From the NCBI RefSeq assembly GCF_000350225.1, contig NW_005179326.1, positions 1 through 64,000 of the forward strand: DNA of 64,000 nt, written 5' to 3'. The translations under genes were made by a program, and so were the position numbers. Below the pieces are notes generated by a model, which did no database searches, was not told the origin of the DNA, and was given only the letters and a program-made list of their open reading frames with translations. This DNA comes from Chondrus crispus. Its lineage: Eukaryota > Rhodophyta > Florideophyceae > Gigartinales > Gigartinaceae. Below are positions 22,401 to 33,486 of this stretch, piece by piece (the stretch's first letter is position 1; each line of letters opens with the position of its first letter).

Positions 22401-23671
22401 ACCAACTCGATCCGGTAGACCGTGATGTTAATTTCACCAAGGGTCCCATCTCACATCTTAGAGTATTTCTTCAACATCCGTCGGAACCGCTCGGGCAGCC
22501 GTTCCGGCAGGTGGCTCAGGTCGAGTTCCTTCACGTCCGGCGGTGGCGGCTCAATCCTGCGTTACGGCTTCGTAGATGCCGACGCGGAGAGCCCTACCGA
22601 CCGTTCGCCAGGCTGGTCCTCGCGGCCTTGATCGGACGGTTAGCATCTTGTCTCGGCCGTAGACGTCTTGGTAGAATTAGGAAAAGTTTCCTTCTGCCTT
22701 TCTTGAATTCCGAGAGCTTCAACGATGGTGGTTTTGCTCTCAAGCACGGCCCTCGGGTGCGGTAATAATTCTGCCACCACTTGGCCTTTTTGCACCCTGA
22801 CAGGGTACGTCCTAAAATTCGCAACGAGTAAACGAAATGGCTTGTCAGGCTCAACCTGAACGACACCATTCGTGCGCGTCAACCCGTGCCTTTCGTACAA
22901 CGACGAGTACGGCTGAACCATAACCAAACCTGCCCTCTTCGAGGTACATTCAACGACGCGTTGCGTCCCTGGCTCGATAGTCGTGGCCCTTGCCACTTTT
23001 GCCTTGGGGGATATTCGCTCCCCCTTTCCATCATTCTCGTCCTCTTCCGGGACGAGATTCCTCTTCCCTTTTCTCGGCGAGAACCGCCTAACTATCGGAA
23101 CCTCCGAGAAATCCGCCCACTCAACCGTTTTATTCATTGGATAAATTGCTTCCACAAACCGGTCACAGTAGTCCGCGCCTAGAATTAGCGGGACTGCGAG
23201 TTTTTCACATACAATAAACTCGGCTGCGGCCACGAAACGCCCGAGCCTCACAGGCATTTTAATTGTGCCGAGGGTTCGAAGTGGCCGGTTGTTCGCATCG
23301 CCGATGTCCTGGGTCGGTCCGAAGGACACTAGAGATTCCATTCCAGCCGGGAGTTCCGATTTTCGCGCAAGATTTGGTCCCGCGCCGGTGTCTAATACAG
23401 ACAACACCCGGCTCATCAATCCGACCGTTGGTCCGATATCCGCGTAAACTTTGTAGTTTTTTCGCGCAAGAACCAAGATCTTTTCAGGACATTCTTGTCG
23501 CTTAACCCTGTACAAGGGTCTCCGAATTTCTTCCAGCGGACGATCCTTGGCTCGACTAAAGATTTTCTTGCCTTGAGTCGGCCCCTTCGGCTTATCCACC
23601 AATCCAACAACCTCCTCATCGAAGCCTGATTTTATTCTTAGAGACGGGGAACGGGGCTGAGCCCCGGGCAC
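19446..23671 (-). pseudogene. pol: pol of element B1: PR-RT-RNaseH-IN (broken)
   Basis: Protease is near 23420-23300 (VLDTGAGPNLAR). RT is about 22400-21830 (FCVDYRRLNAVTV; YLDDIIIF near 21945). RNase H is about 21510-21150 (DTDASDYQIGAAL, VSEKECLAVIWAVQTL). The integrase HHCC region is about 20770-20630 (LAGHPGGRKLYKTL, NCADCARERVK), and the core about 20590-20220 (FVAIDILGEL, QANGQVERFNRT). Several breaks. The domain order is that of Ty3/gypsy. Confidence 0.88.
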
Positions 23672-23718
23672 AGTACGTCGACCCTATGCCTCTCACGACT
23701 CATGCGAGATTCCCCTCT

Positions 23719-25988
23719 CTAGTTTTCCTGCGGCTGCGGGTTCTTCTTATCCTCCGACCAGGGCCCCGCGGCTGGCCCTCTTGATGGTCGGTTCGGCCCG
23801 TTGGCGGAGGCACTCGGTGTGCTCGCCGTCTGAAAGTCGAACCAATTTTTGACCCTCAAATAATTGGTCGATGGAATCCCCAATCTCTCCATCGGAGACA
23901 ACGCCTCGTAGTTCCCCAGAACCTTGTGCATTTCCCGAAGGGAAAGTATGCACTTGGGCGCGGCGTTCCCCTTTTCGTAGCAATGAGAGCATATGAGCCC
24001 ATGCCTCTTGACGGGGTACTGCGGCCTCGGCTGTCCGTTGACCTGCGGCCTTCTTGTCCAGCCTGGAAGTCGGAACTGGGTACCCCTATCCTCCATCTGG
24101 ATGCGCGGCGCCGGCGTATGGTCGCGCCCTTGGAATGCTAATACGGGATCCGTGGTTTCCCACGCTGTACGACTCCGTCGCGCACGTGGGCGTCTGTAGA
24201 GTTGACGTGCCACTCCCCCCGTAATCTCCGTGTCCGTAGCCCTCCGATGGCTCATAAAATTCGCCTCCGGCGACAAAAGCTCCGCCATAATAATTTTCGT
24301 TGCTCCTTTGCGCACTGCGTCCCTCCGAGCCTGAAATTGAATATGCTAGATGGAGTGCGGCGCGACTTTTCCGAATCGGGTGAGGTGCCTTCGGCTTGCT
24401 CCCCACCCTCAGCGTCGCTGGTGCTTGGATTGTGACCTTTTTGGTCTTCCTCTCCTTGGCGCGGCTCGCCGAGCCATGCGCCTTAGCGTAGTTTACCGGC
24501 CTTATAAACGAAGTGTCCAGATTATCTTGACGATACTGAGACACCATGGGCTTGATGCTCGCATCTAGCCCCTCGATGAACATAGTCATCTGCTCTTCCA
24601 TTGAATAGACATTTCCACATCTATTACTCGCGTCTGTTAGACGGATGTAGAATTCAATCTCGTCTTCAGACGGTCTCTGCTGAACTTTTCGTAACGCGAG
24701 AACGGCTTGGCGGATCGCCTCATCGGTAGCGAAACTTCTCAATAACTACTGTACGGCCTCCGGCCAGACTGACACCTTCCCATGATGGAACCCGCCCGTC
24801 TGTGACACAGAAGTGTACTGTCTCAAGGCGATGCCTCCAAGGAACTCGGGCAGCAAGCGAATTGCTTGCCCCTCGTTCATTGCTTGAGTACCAAATTCCT
24901 GAACTAACTTGGCCAAAAAATCCAACACCGGGACCTCGTCTTCTCCAGAAAACGTGTTTTCCCTCTTCACCTTCGGTGGTATGTCTCTCCTAATTTTTCG
25001 CAACGGCGGTCCGCCGAGAACTCGACAAATACGCCTGCGGGTTTCTCAGACGGTACGTCCGGTACGATAAACTTTTTCTTGAAGAGGTAGTTTGTCGGAT
25101 TCAACTCGTCCAACTCCTCCCAACGTGACCCGCGTCGCGTTGCGACGTCCTCTGGCTCAGCGTCCTTGTCTCTCCGCGAGGCGGACGAAGTGATTCTGCC
25201 CCGTCTGGAGGTAATTTTCTTGCCCTGCGAAATTCCGTTTCCTTCCTCTAAACGATGTTCGGAATCGCCGGCATGGTTCGACGAACCGTCGTCACCATCT
25301 TCGGAAAGACCATTTGACTAGGTCATTGAGTCTTGGTCCTCCGGCTTGTCACTACAATGACTCTTGCTCCTGCGTCGCAGATTCTTCTTCGAAGTCTTCG
25401 ACTTGGAACTCCGCTGTACAGCGCCCTTGTCCTTCTTCGATCGACGGTCGCCTTCTCGACCCGAAGGGAGCGGCTCTTGACCGGCGGCCTGTTCAAGGTC
25501 CTTGAGACGATGAGCGGCGCGGTCAAACCTGTCGTCGATATTGCTTCTAAATTTTCCTAAGGACTCCAAAGCTTGATTCGCGTCCCGCCTTGCGTTCTTG
25601 ACTGAAAGTTTCAAAGAAGCTAGGACCTCCGGCTCCAGACCGTCGGTCGCATCACCAACCTCCTTCTCGACGAGATCCACTCGAGCCGATAGCTCTCCTA
25701 AAACGATGTGAACTCGGATGCTTGCAACTCCAGTTGCTTCCGGACGAGGGCTAATTCAGCCTCGAAATTTTTCGTCATCTCTTGGCGAATTTCCTCGCCC
25801 ATCTTCTCGAACCTGTAGGATAGGTTATCCTTGTCGGCTTCAATCCCCGTTGGGGATTCTTGACCTTCGGGATCCGTGGCCGTATTGGCCTGGCTTCGGC
25901 TGCGAGGACCTCGCGGGATCCTCGACGCCCTTGCCGATCCGATTCTGCTGGCCCCGGGACCGCCGTCCCCGGGGGGGCTTGTCGTCAT
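23719..25988 (-). pseudogene. gag: gag of element B1 (broken)
   Basis: It begins MTTSPPGDGGPGASRIGSAR at 25988 and parallels the B2 gag throughout. There is an acidic/Ser-rich middle, a capsid-like region at about 25000-24480 (MEEQMTMFIEGLDASIKPMV), and a zinc-knuckle region near 23995-23950. Several breaks. Confidence 0.8.
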
Positions 25989-26076
25989 GGTTCGTTTCCA
26001 AAAAAGGACCTAACTTAACACAAAAAATAGAGAACGCTACAGCACCTAAATAAACGTACGTCGCAGAGACCACTGA

Positions 26077-26260
26077 TGTAGTCCGTTTCCACTTACGTAG
26101 TTTCTAGGTCGGGTCCCCTGTACGCAAATTCTAGGTCGGGCGACAAGTTGTGTAGTGCGTCTCCAGACCGGGACTTTCGTAGGCAAAATTCTTGACCAGG
26201 TCTCCTGTACACCAAAACATTCTAGGTCAGGAGACCACTTATGTAGTGCAATGCGCCTGT
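26077..26260 (-). repeat. Triplicated LTR-end/primer-site units, element B1
   Basis: On the minus strand ACTACATAAGTGGTCTCCTG and variants occur three times, ending near 26242, 26151 and 26077. Each unit joins the LTR terminus (ACTACA) to a TGGTCTC sequence that could act as the tRNA primer-binding site. The same layout is found in B2 at 57101-57280. Confidence 0.7.
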
Positions 26261-26973
26261 CAGGCAGAGACCGCGGTCCGATGGTCCAGCAAAAACAACA
26301 ACAGCAACAAAAAGAAGAACTGCCGACGGCACAGCGCTACGGAGTGTCCGACTCTCCCTTCTCCGTTTAAACGAGCTTGCGACTCGTAGTAGCTCAGATC
26401 CCTGATAGGGGGGACACAGAGAAACAGCCCGGCCCGGGATCGATGTGGTAGAGACTTGGGAAGAGAAATGCTCGACGAGTGTGGGGTGGGGCGTGTACTT
26501 AGGTACCCTGGTTCCACTGGGTTGTAAGGCCAATGCTCGTTGAGCTTCTTCGACACGTTGTAACGCGACAAGGCCTTCGACGGGGGCGTCGCAACGCAGC
26601 CCGACGGGATGAAATGAAAGTAGCCGTGCTACACCAACTGTGCCGCCCGATGGCTCGAAACACCTACACCGGTTCGGTCGCAAACGAGGCCGATGGCACC
26701 AAAACAAGATAAGGGAAAATAAGTAAAATTAGAGATAGAAAAGGATAGGGAAATAAAGGAAAAGGAAAGGGAACCCCCGAGTGCAAAGGATAAAGTAATC
26801 TGTAGTTAAAGGGAATGTCTTGCAAAAGACGGACTTCGACCAAGGCGTTATCAGACTCTGGCAACTCGGGTTACCTTTACTGACTTGGTGGTCAGTGGGC
26901 TAGGGTATATATCGCCCCGCCGGAGCCACTACAGTAGCTCGCGGCGCTAGATCCTAGATCTAATCTAATGTCA
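26242..26973 (-). repeat. 5' LTR of element B1 (incomplete at the far end)
   Basis: It matches the B2 LTR over most of its length (reverse orientation). Shared blocks are AGATCTAGGATCTAG, the GAGCTACTGTAG block, a TATATAT box (26906-26912), the AACCCGAGTTGCC block and the GTTGGTGCCATCGGCCTCG-like block, each present once. The end nearest 26242 is TGTAGTGCAATGCGCC on the plus strand. Confidence 0.75.
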
Positions 26974-27079
26974 GCAAAACTAATGCCAAGCCTAGAGAAT
27001 AGGCTACCAATTTCATTATTTGCTGCCTCCGCATTTCCACAGATTAGCTAGCCAAACGTCAACCCAGACGAAGCGTTTG

Positions 27080-28284
27080 CTAGCTCCGCGATGACATTGT
27101 ACTTTCCGACATGCTTCTGAAGAGCGGCCTTTTTGTCGTCGTCTTGCCTCCCTTCTTACGACGAGGCCTCCTCTGGCCTCCGACGAGCGGCGGAATGGTA
27201 CCTATCCCGTGTCCTAACCCTGCTGTTGTAGGTGGGTTGTGAAGGTGTGGGATCTCAGCCTTGTTCTGCGTCCAGCGCTGCTTCGGGAGCACCTCGCCCT
27301 CAGCATTAAGCTTGGCGGCAGCCACCATATCTTCTTCTGTTGTCTCGGCAGTGTAGCTGACCCGCCGCGAGCTCGGGCTATCTTTCGCTACAGGAGCAGG
27401 CTTGGTCTGGGACCCACTGCTGTGCAACGGAGCATTGGTGTTCGACCAGCAGCTTTCTTCTCCGCCAAGCTTCCCACAACTTCGACAGCGTGTATCATTG
27501 TAAGGATTTGACGGACACCTACTGGCACCATGCCCGACATCCTGACAGAACGAGCCGGTATGCATGTCGAAGGACAACTGGCCCGCATTATTCATTTTCA
27601 TCAAAAGAGAGAGCTTGGCGTACTTGTCCACCAGCATTTCTACTTTCTCCTCGACATTATTTGAACGTTGCAAATGGTCAGGGCGGTGTAGATTGCTTTT
27701 CAGTGGTATATTTCGTGGTTGGGACATCAATTGTACAGCAACGAATGCCTTGAATCCACCATTGAAGTCTTTGATTGCTTTGCGAAGCACTTAATACGTG
27801 CCTGGTGCCCTTTAAAATACGAAATGAGCGACATCCGCGTGTCCCATGACTGCGTTTTGGAGCAGACCAAACCAAACCTAGCCTCGGTGTTAAATGCTTC
27901 CTTGTCGAAGCAGCGGTCCATATCGTTCAGCGAGCCCAACGGATCGCCTTGATTAAGAAGAATGGAGACTGCTCGACGGATATGCTCTTCCGGTCCAGCA
28001 ACCGGTTGGAAGCAGTCTATTATGGCCTTCGTAACCGCGGGATAGTCACCAGCCTCGTCACTCAGCTTGCTATTACGACTGTAGATGTCTTAGTAGAACT
28101 CAAAGGCGTCCCCTTGTAAGTAGCGGAACAGTTCTCCAGCCTCTTCTTCGTTAGATTTATATCGCATCACGACATTCTCATAGACAAAGAAGAACGTAGC
28201 AACATCTGCTTTGTGCTTACCATCAAACATCAGTCTTGGGGGACCCGCCTGACTGTCGGCGTCGGCCCTCCACAAGAGTACCAT
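27080..28284 (-). mobile_element. gag fragment of another LTR retrotransposon (broken)
   Basis: The minus strand reads LMFDGKHKADVATFFFVYEN, then LFRYLQGDAFEFY, near 28230-28090: the start of a capsid-type gag. Further on lies a Cys/His knuckle region, CQDVGHGASRCPSNPYNDTR, followed by CRSCGKLGG (about 27540-27430), with a basic tail. No pol or LTR of this element is visible. A few breaks; the family is not assigned. Confidence 0.65.
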
Positions 28285-28382
28285 GTTGGTTTGTAAAACG
28301 GGATGCGTCGTCCCCGTGTCTTACCGGTCTGCGTTTTTTTCTTTCCCCCCGTCTCCGGGAGAACCGACAACCGCGGCCTTTA

Positions 28383-28869
28383 TAAAGGGGGGTTGCTGGT
28401 GTTGTCGGACAGTGACAAAAAAATCGGACATGCAAAATATTTTGAAAAATATCTCCGACACGGGCCAAGGAGCACCGCCGCGCGTAACGGCGCCAGATAG
28501 TGCGCCGTATATCAGAACGACGTGGTTGAAATTAAAGAAAAAATATCTCAATCGATTGCTTACGGCTTTCTACGTATAAGTGTGCAACAACCCAAAAATA
28601 CAAAATAGGCGGACTTTTCTATTTTTTATTTATTTGCTTGGATGTCCGATCTTAGTGCTCGGTTGAGGTGCAAAAGTGTCCGCGCGCTTCAATTTCACTC
28701 CTCTTCTGTGTCCGTGGTTGTTTTCGCCAAGTCCCAGTGGACGACACTGACAGGCTGAGAGTGTCCCCGTCGCAAAACATAAAAAATGGTGATTGCTTGA
28801 CAATTACAAGTACTTTTTCCTTTTAATATTGAGGTTTTTGTCCGACGTCTCCAGCACCCCCCCTTTACT
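28383..28869 (-). mobile_element. MITE-alpha copy 1 (small inverted-repeat transposon)
   Basis: About 485 bp with terminal inverted repeats of about 28 bp: TAAAGGGGGGTTGCTGG at the left, and the complement of TAAAGGGGGGGTGCTGG at the right, each leading into TCGGACA. A TA on each side may be the target duplication. No open frame is supported. A second full-length copy lies at 46459-46950 in the opposite orientation, with shared internal blocks such as GTACTTGTAATTGTCAAGCA and CAATCGATTGAGATATTTT. Confidence 0.8.
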
Positions 28870-29535
28870 CCCTTTGCGCAGTGTCTACAATTATTAAATT
28901 AAATTCCCAATTACTTTCAATGGTCCTGAACACGTGTCACACACCCCTTTACGTGTACGCAAGGGAACACGAATGTACATAATGTACCCAATTGTACATT
29001 TTCCATGCATGATCAAAAAAATGCACGCAGCGTGTATGGGCCCTCCATCCTTTGTTGGCACTGACATCAACTCGATGTGTTAATGTCAATGTGATTCCCA
29101 AAGCCATAGAATCAGAAATGGTAGCGAGGTTTCAAACGCTTGAGGACCCAGGTACTGCACTCTACATTGCAGTTTTGAACGACATTTGCACCACGCAGCT
29201 ACGCGGAGAGAGGAACATGCATTGAGAGCAGATGCCTTCTACTTCATTCCGTTTACTGCATCTACTGCACATATTTACCGTACGATATGTCAGCACACTC
29301 TCGATACACATAGAAGTCCAATGACAATCTATGAGCTAGTGCTGGAGATGCAAAAGCCGCCGGAGACGGCGACGTGTTGACTAAAAATCTGCAAAAGTCC
29401 GGAAATGGAGCGACGCATTGACTGCATCCGCTGAAGACGACAGCACGTCACTGGAAGAATACTTGAGGGCTGGGTGAGGCGATAAAAAATGCTAACATTT
29501 GTACTGAACACGGTTAAGATAAATGAGCCCCATGC
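28870..29535. other. AT-rich intergenic stretch
   Basis: No coding motif or repeat is seen between MITE-alpha and the 3' end of the plastid-protein gene. It should hold that gene's 3' untranslated region. Confidence 0.5.
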
Positions 29536-30105
29536 CTAATTCGTTTCCTCATCTTTGCTGAGCGCAGAGTAAGAAGAAGCACCAGAAGACAGCTGCGACT
29601 GTTTGTATAAGCCAAACACGGACGATAGCGCAAGGAAGATGAGTAAAGTAGGGGTGAAGGCCTGTTCGAGACTCAGCAGTACGGCCTCTACGTTGTCAGG
29701 AATCTCCTTTCCGGAAGCCTTGAAAAAGGCCTCGCTGGAGATCGCAAGCCCCGACGCTAAAAAGGCGATGAGCATGGTTCCCAATGCGACGACGAGCACT
29801 CGTTCGGCAGCATTTAATGCCTCAACGCCAAAGGCTCCTGCGAGTCGCTGGTAAGCGGATGGCGGGGGCTGATTCTCAGGGTCAGACGAGGAAGTCGAGT
29901 TAAATTTGCGGTCGAGGTCGTCGCCGGGGCGCGGGGCGCGGATTCCGTACTTGGAAGCCAAGCCCTCAATGCGTTCCTCGCTCTCTTTTGAGAGTTGGCT
30001 TTTCTTTGGGCCGGGCTTCCGCTTGCCCTTCCGCATGGTGACGCATACTCGTGCGGTGCGTCGTTGCCCGGTTGGCAGGAGGAGGGCTGGGCCGCAGAAA
30101 GCCAT
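29536..30105 (-). CDS. Putative plastid-targeted two-helix membrane protein, unknown function
   Basis: 189 residues from the ATG at 30105; an upstream in-frame ATG at 30201 would give 221. The shorter start is preferred because it begins MAFCGPALLLPTGQRRTARV, followed by VCVTM: a hydroxylated, basic leader with Phe at position 3, the pattern known for red-algal plastid transit peptides. A basic segment (RKGKRKPGPKK) follows. There are two hydrophobic helices, about residues 102-124 (RVLVVALGTMLIAFLASGLA) and 151-168 (FTPTLLIFLALSSVFGLY), then a short Ser-rich tail. The layout resembles small thylakoid or envelope assembly proteins, but I cannot name the family. It is divergent from the E1-alpha gene, sharing a 0.55 kb intergenic region. 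Plastid location is inferred from the leader only. Confidence 0.8.
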   Translation of the reverse strand: MAFCGPALLLPTGQRRTARVCVTMRKGKRKPGPKKSQLSKESEERIEGLASKYGIRAPRPGDDLDRKFNSTSSSDPENQPPPSAYQRLAGAFGVEALNAAERVLVVALGTMLIAFLASGLAISSEAFFKASGKEIPDNVEAVLLSLEQAFTPTLLIFLALSSVFGLYKQSQLSSGASSYSALSKDEETN

Positions 30106-30657
30106 TGCACTTTGGGGGATCATGATGCTAGCTTTGACATGGGCACTGTCCTTACAAAGGGGATCAAGAAATGGAAGAGTGCGGGTTCTTGTTTGGGTCA
30201 ATGGCGGAGATATCAGGTGGGGTAGCAGAACGCATAAAACGGCGAGGTGAAGGAACGCGTGGCGAGGCGAGGTGCGTTACTGGCTGTCGTCCGTTTGACT
30301 TCTGCGGAAAAGGGCAATTTGATCCACACAGAATTGCATAGCAATGCCCTTGGGAATGGGTACCTTGGGCACGGGTCCGGCCAACAAATCTCACAAAGGG
30401 TACAGTACAGCATTATTCTTCCACAAGGAAACCTCTCGCCATAGTACCATCCATGTCTATCTCACTCTCAGTCCCCACATCCTACCAAATGATGCGGTGG
30501 AAGCTGATTGCTACCCGGTCCCACCCCCATGTCGCTGCGTGTCGGATTGCCCGCCGAGGCTGCAGTTGTAGACGACCAGCACCGCAGACAGGAGCTCCCG
30601 AACAACAATAAACAAAGCAGCCTCCCCCACCTACCCCCTTAGCAAGTTCCCGCAATA
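30106..30657. promoter_or_regulatory. Shared intergenic region between two divergent genes
   Basis: 552 bases separate the start codons of the plastid membrane protein (minus) and the E1-alpha gene (plus), so both promoters must lie here. No clear TATA box is seen near either start. A head-to-head arrangement could allow joint control; this is inferred from layout only. Confidence 0.5.
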
Positions 30658-31872
30658 ATGCTCCGCTCCACACGCCACATCACTCGCCACGCAGCGCGAG
30701 CGCTCGTTACAATTCGCTACCCAGGAGCTGCCACTGCCCCGTATACTTCCAGCCTCAACCTGGAGCATGCAGAGGCGGTCCCTCCCATGAGCTGCTTCCG
30801 AATCATGAATGAGCGCGGAAAGCTGCTCCCGGGCGCTGTCGACTACGGCGCAGAGGTAGTCGGCAAGGAAAAGGCTGTCGATCTCTTCAAATGCATGCTT
30901 CGTCTCAACGAAATGGACGTCACACTATTGCAAGCGCAGAGACAGGGAAGGATTGCGTTCTACATGTCGACGTTTGGGGAGGAGGCCGCTGTTATCGGTT
31001 CAGCCGCTGCTCTGAGAGATGATGACACCATCTTTGCGCAGTACCGCGAGCATGGAGTTTTGTTGTACAGGGGCATGAACTACGACTTTTTCTGCAACCA
31101 GTGCTGCGGAAATGTGCTTGACTCGGCGAAAGGCCGTCAGATGCCCATGCATTTCGGATCTAACGAGAAGCATTTTCATACTATCTCCTCGCCGCTGGCA
31201 ACCCAAATCCCCCATGCCGTCGGCGCCGCATACTCACTCAAGATGCAGGGTTCCAAACAGGCTGTGGCGGTCTTTTTCGGAGAGGGAGCAGCCAGCGAGG
31301 GGGATTTCGCGGCTGCAATCAACATGGCAGCCGTCATGGATCTTGGTGTCTTGTTTCTGTGCCGGAATAATGGGTATGCTATCTCGACGAGAAGCACAGA
31401 ACAATACCGCGGCGATGGCATTGCAAGACGTGCTGTGGGCTACGGAGTCGCAGCCTTGCGAGTAGACGGCAATGACATTTGGGCAACGATGCGGGCCGTG
31501 GAGGAAGCGCGAAAGTTTTCCAAGGAAAACGACAAGCCTGCCTTACTTGAGTTGATGACGTATCGCACATCGCACCACTCGACTTCTGACGACAGTGCGC
31601 GATATAGAAGTGAAGACGAGATGAGCATGTACGCGCAATCGGCAAGCCCAATTGACCGCCTCCGCAAATATCTCGTTGCTCGTCAATGGTGGGATGTGGG
31701 CGAGGAGGAGGAGTTTAGAAATGAGCAGCGGCAGCAAGTCATCAATGCGCTGACGAAAGCGGAGACCGCACCCAAGCCTGGGGTCGACACTATGTTCGAC
31801 GATGTTTACGCTTGCAAGCCTGCCCATCTGGTCGCCCAGGAGAAAGAGGTTACAGAACGTCTGCGGAAGTAG
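30658..31872 (+). CDS. BCKDHA: Branched-chain 2-oxoacid dehydrogenase E1 alpha subunit, mitochondrial
   Basis: 404 residues, intronless. It is the thiamine-diphosphate-binding alpha chain of the E1 component that decarboxylates the 2-oxo acids of Val, Leu and Ile in the mitochondrial matrix, partnered with E1 beta, E2 and E3. An Arg-rich presequence (MLRSTRHITRHAARAL) precedes the conserved body: QRQGRIAFYMSTFGEEAA, QYREHGVLLYRG, KGRQMPMHFG and ISSPLATQIPHAVGAAY. The ThDP/Mg motif runs GEGAASEGD to CRNNGYAIST (about 206-243). The loop SHHSTSDDSARYR (about 305-317) keeps the serines that the E1 kinase phosphorylates in animals, so the same control is possible. EQYRGDGIA and RVDGND favour the branched-chain enzyme over pyruvate dehydrogenase. 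Its length is close to the mature animal enzyme. It is convergent with the next gene. Confidence 0.96.
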   Translation: MLRSTRHITRHAARALVTIRYPGAATAPYTSSLNLEHAEAVPPMSCFRIMNERGKLLPGAVDYGAEVVGKEKAVDLFKCMLRLNEMDVTLLQAQRQGRIAFYMSTFGEEAAVIGSAAALRDDDTIFAQYREHGVLLYRGMNYDFFCNQCCGNVLDSAKGRQMPMHFGSNEKHFHTISSPLATQIPHAVGAAYSLKMQGSKQAVAVFFGEGAASEGDFAAAINMAAVMDLGVLFLCRNNGYAISTRSTEQYRGDGIARRAVGYGVAALRVDGNDIWATMRAVEEARKFSKENDKPALLELMTYRTSHHSTSDDSARYRSEDEMSMYAQSASPIDRLRKYLVARQWWDVGEEEEFRNEQRQQVINALTKAETAPKPGVDTMFDDVYACKPAHLVAQEKEVTERLRK

Positions 31873-32353
31873 ACCACACGACTTACTAGGCTGTAGCATT
31901 GCAAATATCTGCGTTTCTGAAGGCCATTTAACTGCCACGGGTTCCCACCTATCAACTTTGGGCACGTCCAACCAATTTCGAAGACCTCAACAGCCGACAT
32001 TCTCCAAGCACGCACTCCTACTTCGAGTAGCATACCACGCACGGTTTACACTGACTCGTTTTTTTTTGTTTTTGTTTGAGCCGCTATCGCCGAGTTGGGG
32101 CTTGATTTCAGAGTGAGACAAGAAACATTGCGATTTGCTCGCGTCTTGATACTCTTGAGGAAGGTCCGTGATATCCTAAATGGTGCGAGTCTCAAATTTA
32201 AAGCTACGTCTCACTGAACGTCATAAGACAAAGAATTTAGCACTTCATGTAAAAGGCTTTCTATCTGAAATGAGGTGGATCTCGCTCCTGAGGCAACACA
32301 TTAGTTAGCAGATGGTATTAAAGAGTGACGGTTACAAGAGTCCCTCGTTCGTT
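31873..32353. other. Intergenic region between convergent genes
   Basis: It holds the 3' ends of the E1-alpha gene (plus) and the repeat-bearing protein gene (minus). A T-rich tract (TTTTTTTTGTTTTTG) lies near 32060. No gene is supported. Confidence 0.5.
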
Positions 32354-33109
32354 CTATGCGCTACCCCCTCCGAAAAGCTTGGCGGCATCAGCGAACTTGC
32401 TGTTCACAGCTTCTGCGTCAGCTCCCTCTTTCTCAGACTTCTCCTCTCCGGCAAAGATTTTGGTGGCGCTCTGAAAGCGGTCAACCAAGGGCTCTCTTTC
32501 GTCCTGCTTGGCTTTCTCCTGAGCCCCAGACTCAAATCTGCTAGCGATGCTTCCAACTCCCCCTGCCTTTTCCTCTACGACTTTGTCGGAGGGGACCTGT
32601 GCCTGTTGTTTCACAGCTTCTCTTTCCTTGTTAGCCGACTTTTTCGCATTCTCAATCTCCCGTTTAAAGGCAGTCACCTTTCCTTCGGCCTTCGGTTTGC
32701 CCTCCGCTTCTCGTTTGCCCCACGCATTCGCTGCTGCGGCAAACATGTTGGGCGATTGATCGCTTTGGGCGGTTGTTCCTAGCCCCGCCTTTCCCGAAGC
32801 GAAGCGCTTGGTGATCTCGCCAAAACTGGGCCGCTCGTCAGTCACGGAATCTGGCTTTTGAGGCTGCTTCGCGGCAGGTTTGGGCGAAATTTTCTTCTTA
32901 CGCACGCTTGCATCAGCATCGGCGATTGTGGTGCCAAACTGACTTGCGATGCCTGATACTTTTTCGGAGACTTTCGGTTCTTTGGAATCGCTAGCAGGCG
33001 AGGCGTCGAAGCGGGATGCAATGCTGGAAACCGTCGAGGGGGCTTGAGGCGCTTTTGAGGACGGGCCTTCAAAGGCGGAGGCAAGTCCAGCTAAGCGTTT
33101 TTGAGACAT
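32354..33109 (-). CDS. Disordered Lys/Glu/Ala-rich protein with repeated LASxF-type motifs, unknown function
   Basis: 251 residues from the ATG at 33109 (MSQKRLAGLASAFEG). The frame is open upstream to 33268, but that part looks non-coding. A short motif of the form [IL]-[AT]-x-[RQA]-F recurs: LASAF (9-13), IASRF (30-34), IASQF (54-58), ITKRF (97-101) and IASRF (about 187). Two related endings follow, RFQSATKIF and KFADAAKLFGGG. Between motifs the chain is rich in Pro, Ser, Lys and Glu, with no globular domain and no signal or membrane segment. Evenly spread short helical motifs in a disordered chain suggest a multivalent binding protein, for example of cytoskeletal or endocytic type; this is inference. 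It is divergent from the acidic-protein gene 377 bp away. Confidence 0.75.
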   Translation of the reverse strand: MSQKRLAGLASAFEGPSSKAPQAPSTVSSIASRFDASPASDSKEPKVSEKVSGIASQFGTTIADADASVRKKKISPKPAAKQPQKPDSVTDERPSFGEITKRFASGKAGLGTTAQSDQSPNMFAAAANAWGKREAEGKPKAEGKVTAFKREIENAKKSANKEREAVKQQAQVPSDKVVEEKAGGVGSIASRFESGAQEKAKQDEREPLVDRFQSATKIFAGEEKSEKEGADAEAVNSKFADAAKLFGGGSA

Positions 33110-33486
33110 CTTTGGTTTAGACCGAGAGGCTTGGGAGTAATGGCCTACCTGTAGAGCACGAGTTGGTAATGGCTCGTCAATTGGGAGGAAGGCGAGCAGA
33201 TTAGGACTGGCGGTAATAACCCTAACGGAAATGGTGTTTACAGACACAGCAGGAGGTGAAAAATGCATTCACAATGCAAGCATTTTCTACCATCGAATCA
33301 GCAGGACAGAACGGTACCAGAAAAATCTCTCAAAAATTTGCATTAGTGACGTTTCTTGTCAACACTTGTAAAAGTTTACTGAAGACAAATCCATGCGTCC
33401 TCCGTCTAGCCGCCTCCTCAGAAAGTGCTGGCCTTCAATACGTTGTTGAACATCAATACCTTCATCTCCCCAACTGGACAACAAAC
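33110..33486. promoter_or_regulatory. Shared intergenic region of a divergent pair
   Basis: 377 bases lie between the ATG of the repeat-bearing protein (minus) and that of the acidic protein (plus). The upstream extensions of both open frames overlap here and look non-coding. It must hold both promoters; no core element was recognised. Confidence 0.45.

Larger units (their letters stand above)
19237..26973 (-). mobile_element. Element B1: Ty3/gypsy chromovirus, family B (broken)
   Basis: Parts, in its own 5' to 3' direction: 5' LTR 26973-26242, leader with repeated LTR-end/primer-site units 26241-25989, gag about 25988-23719, pol about 23671-19237 ending in a chromodomain. The 3' LTR was not recognised in the window. 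It is heavily broken (roughly eight or more breaks), so older than A1. It matches element B2 along gag and pol at roughly 85-90% by eye. Confidence 0.88.
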
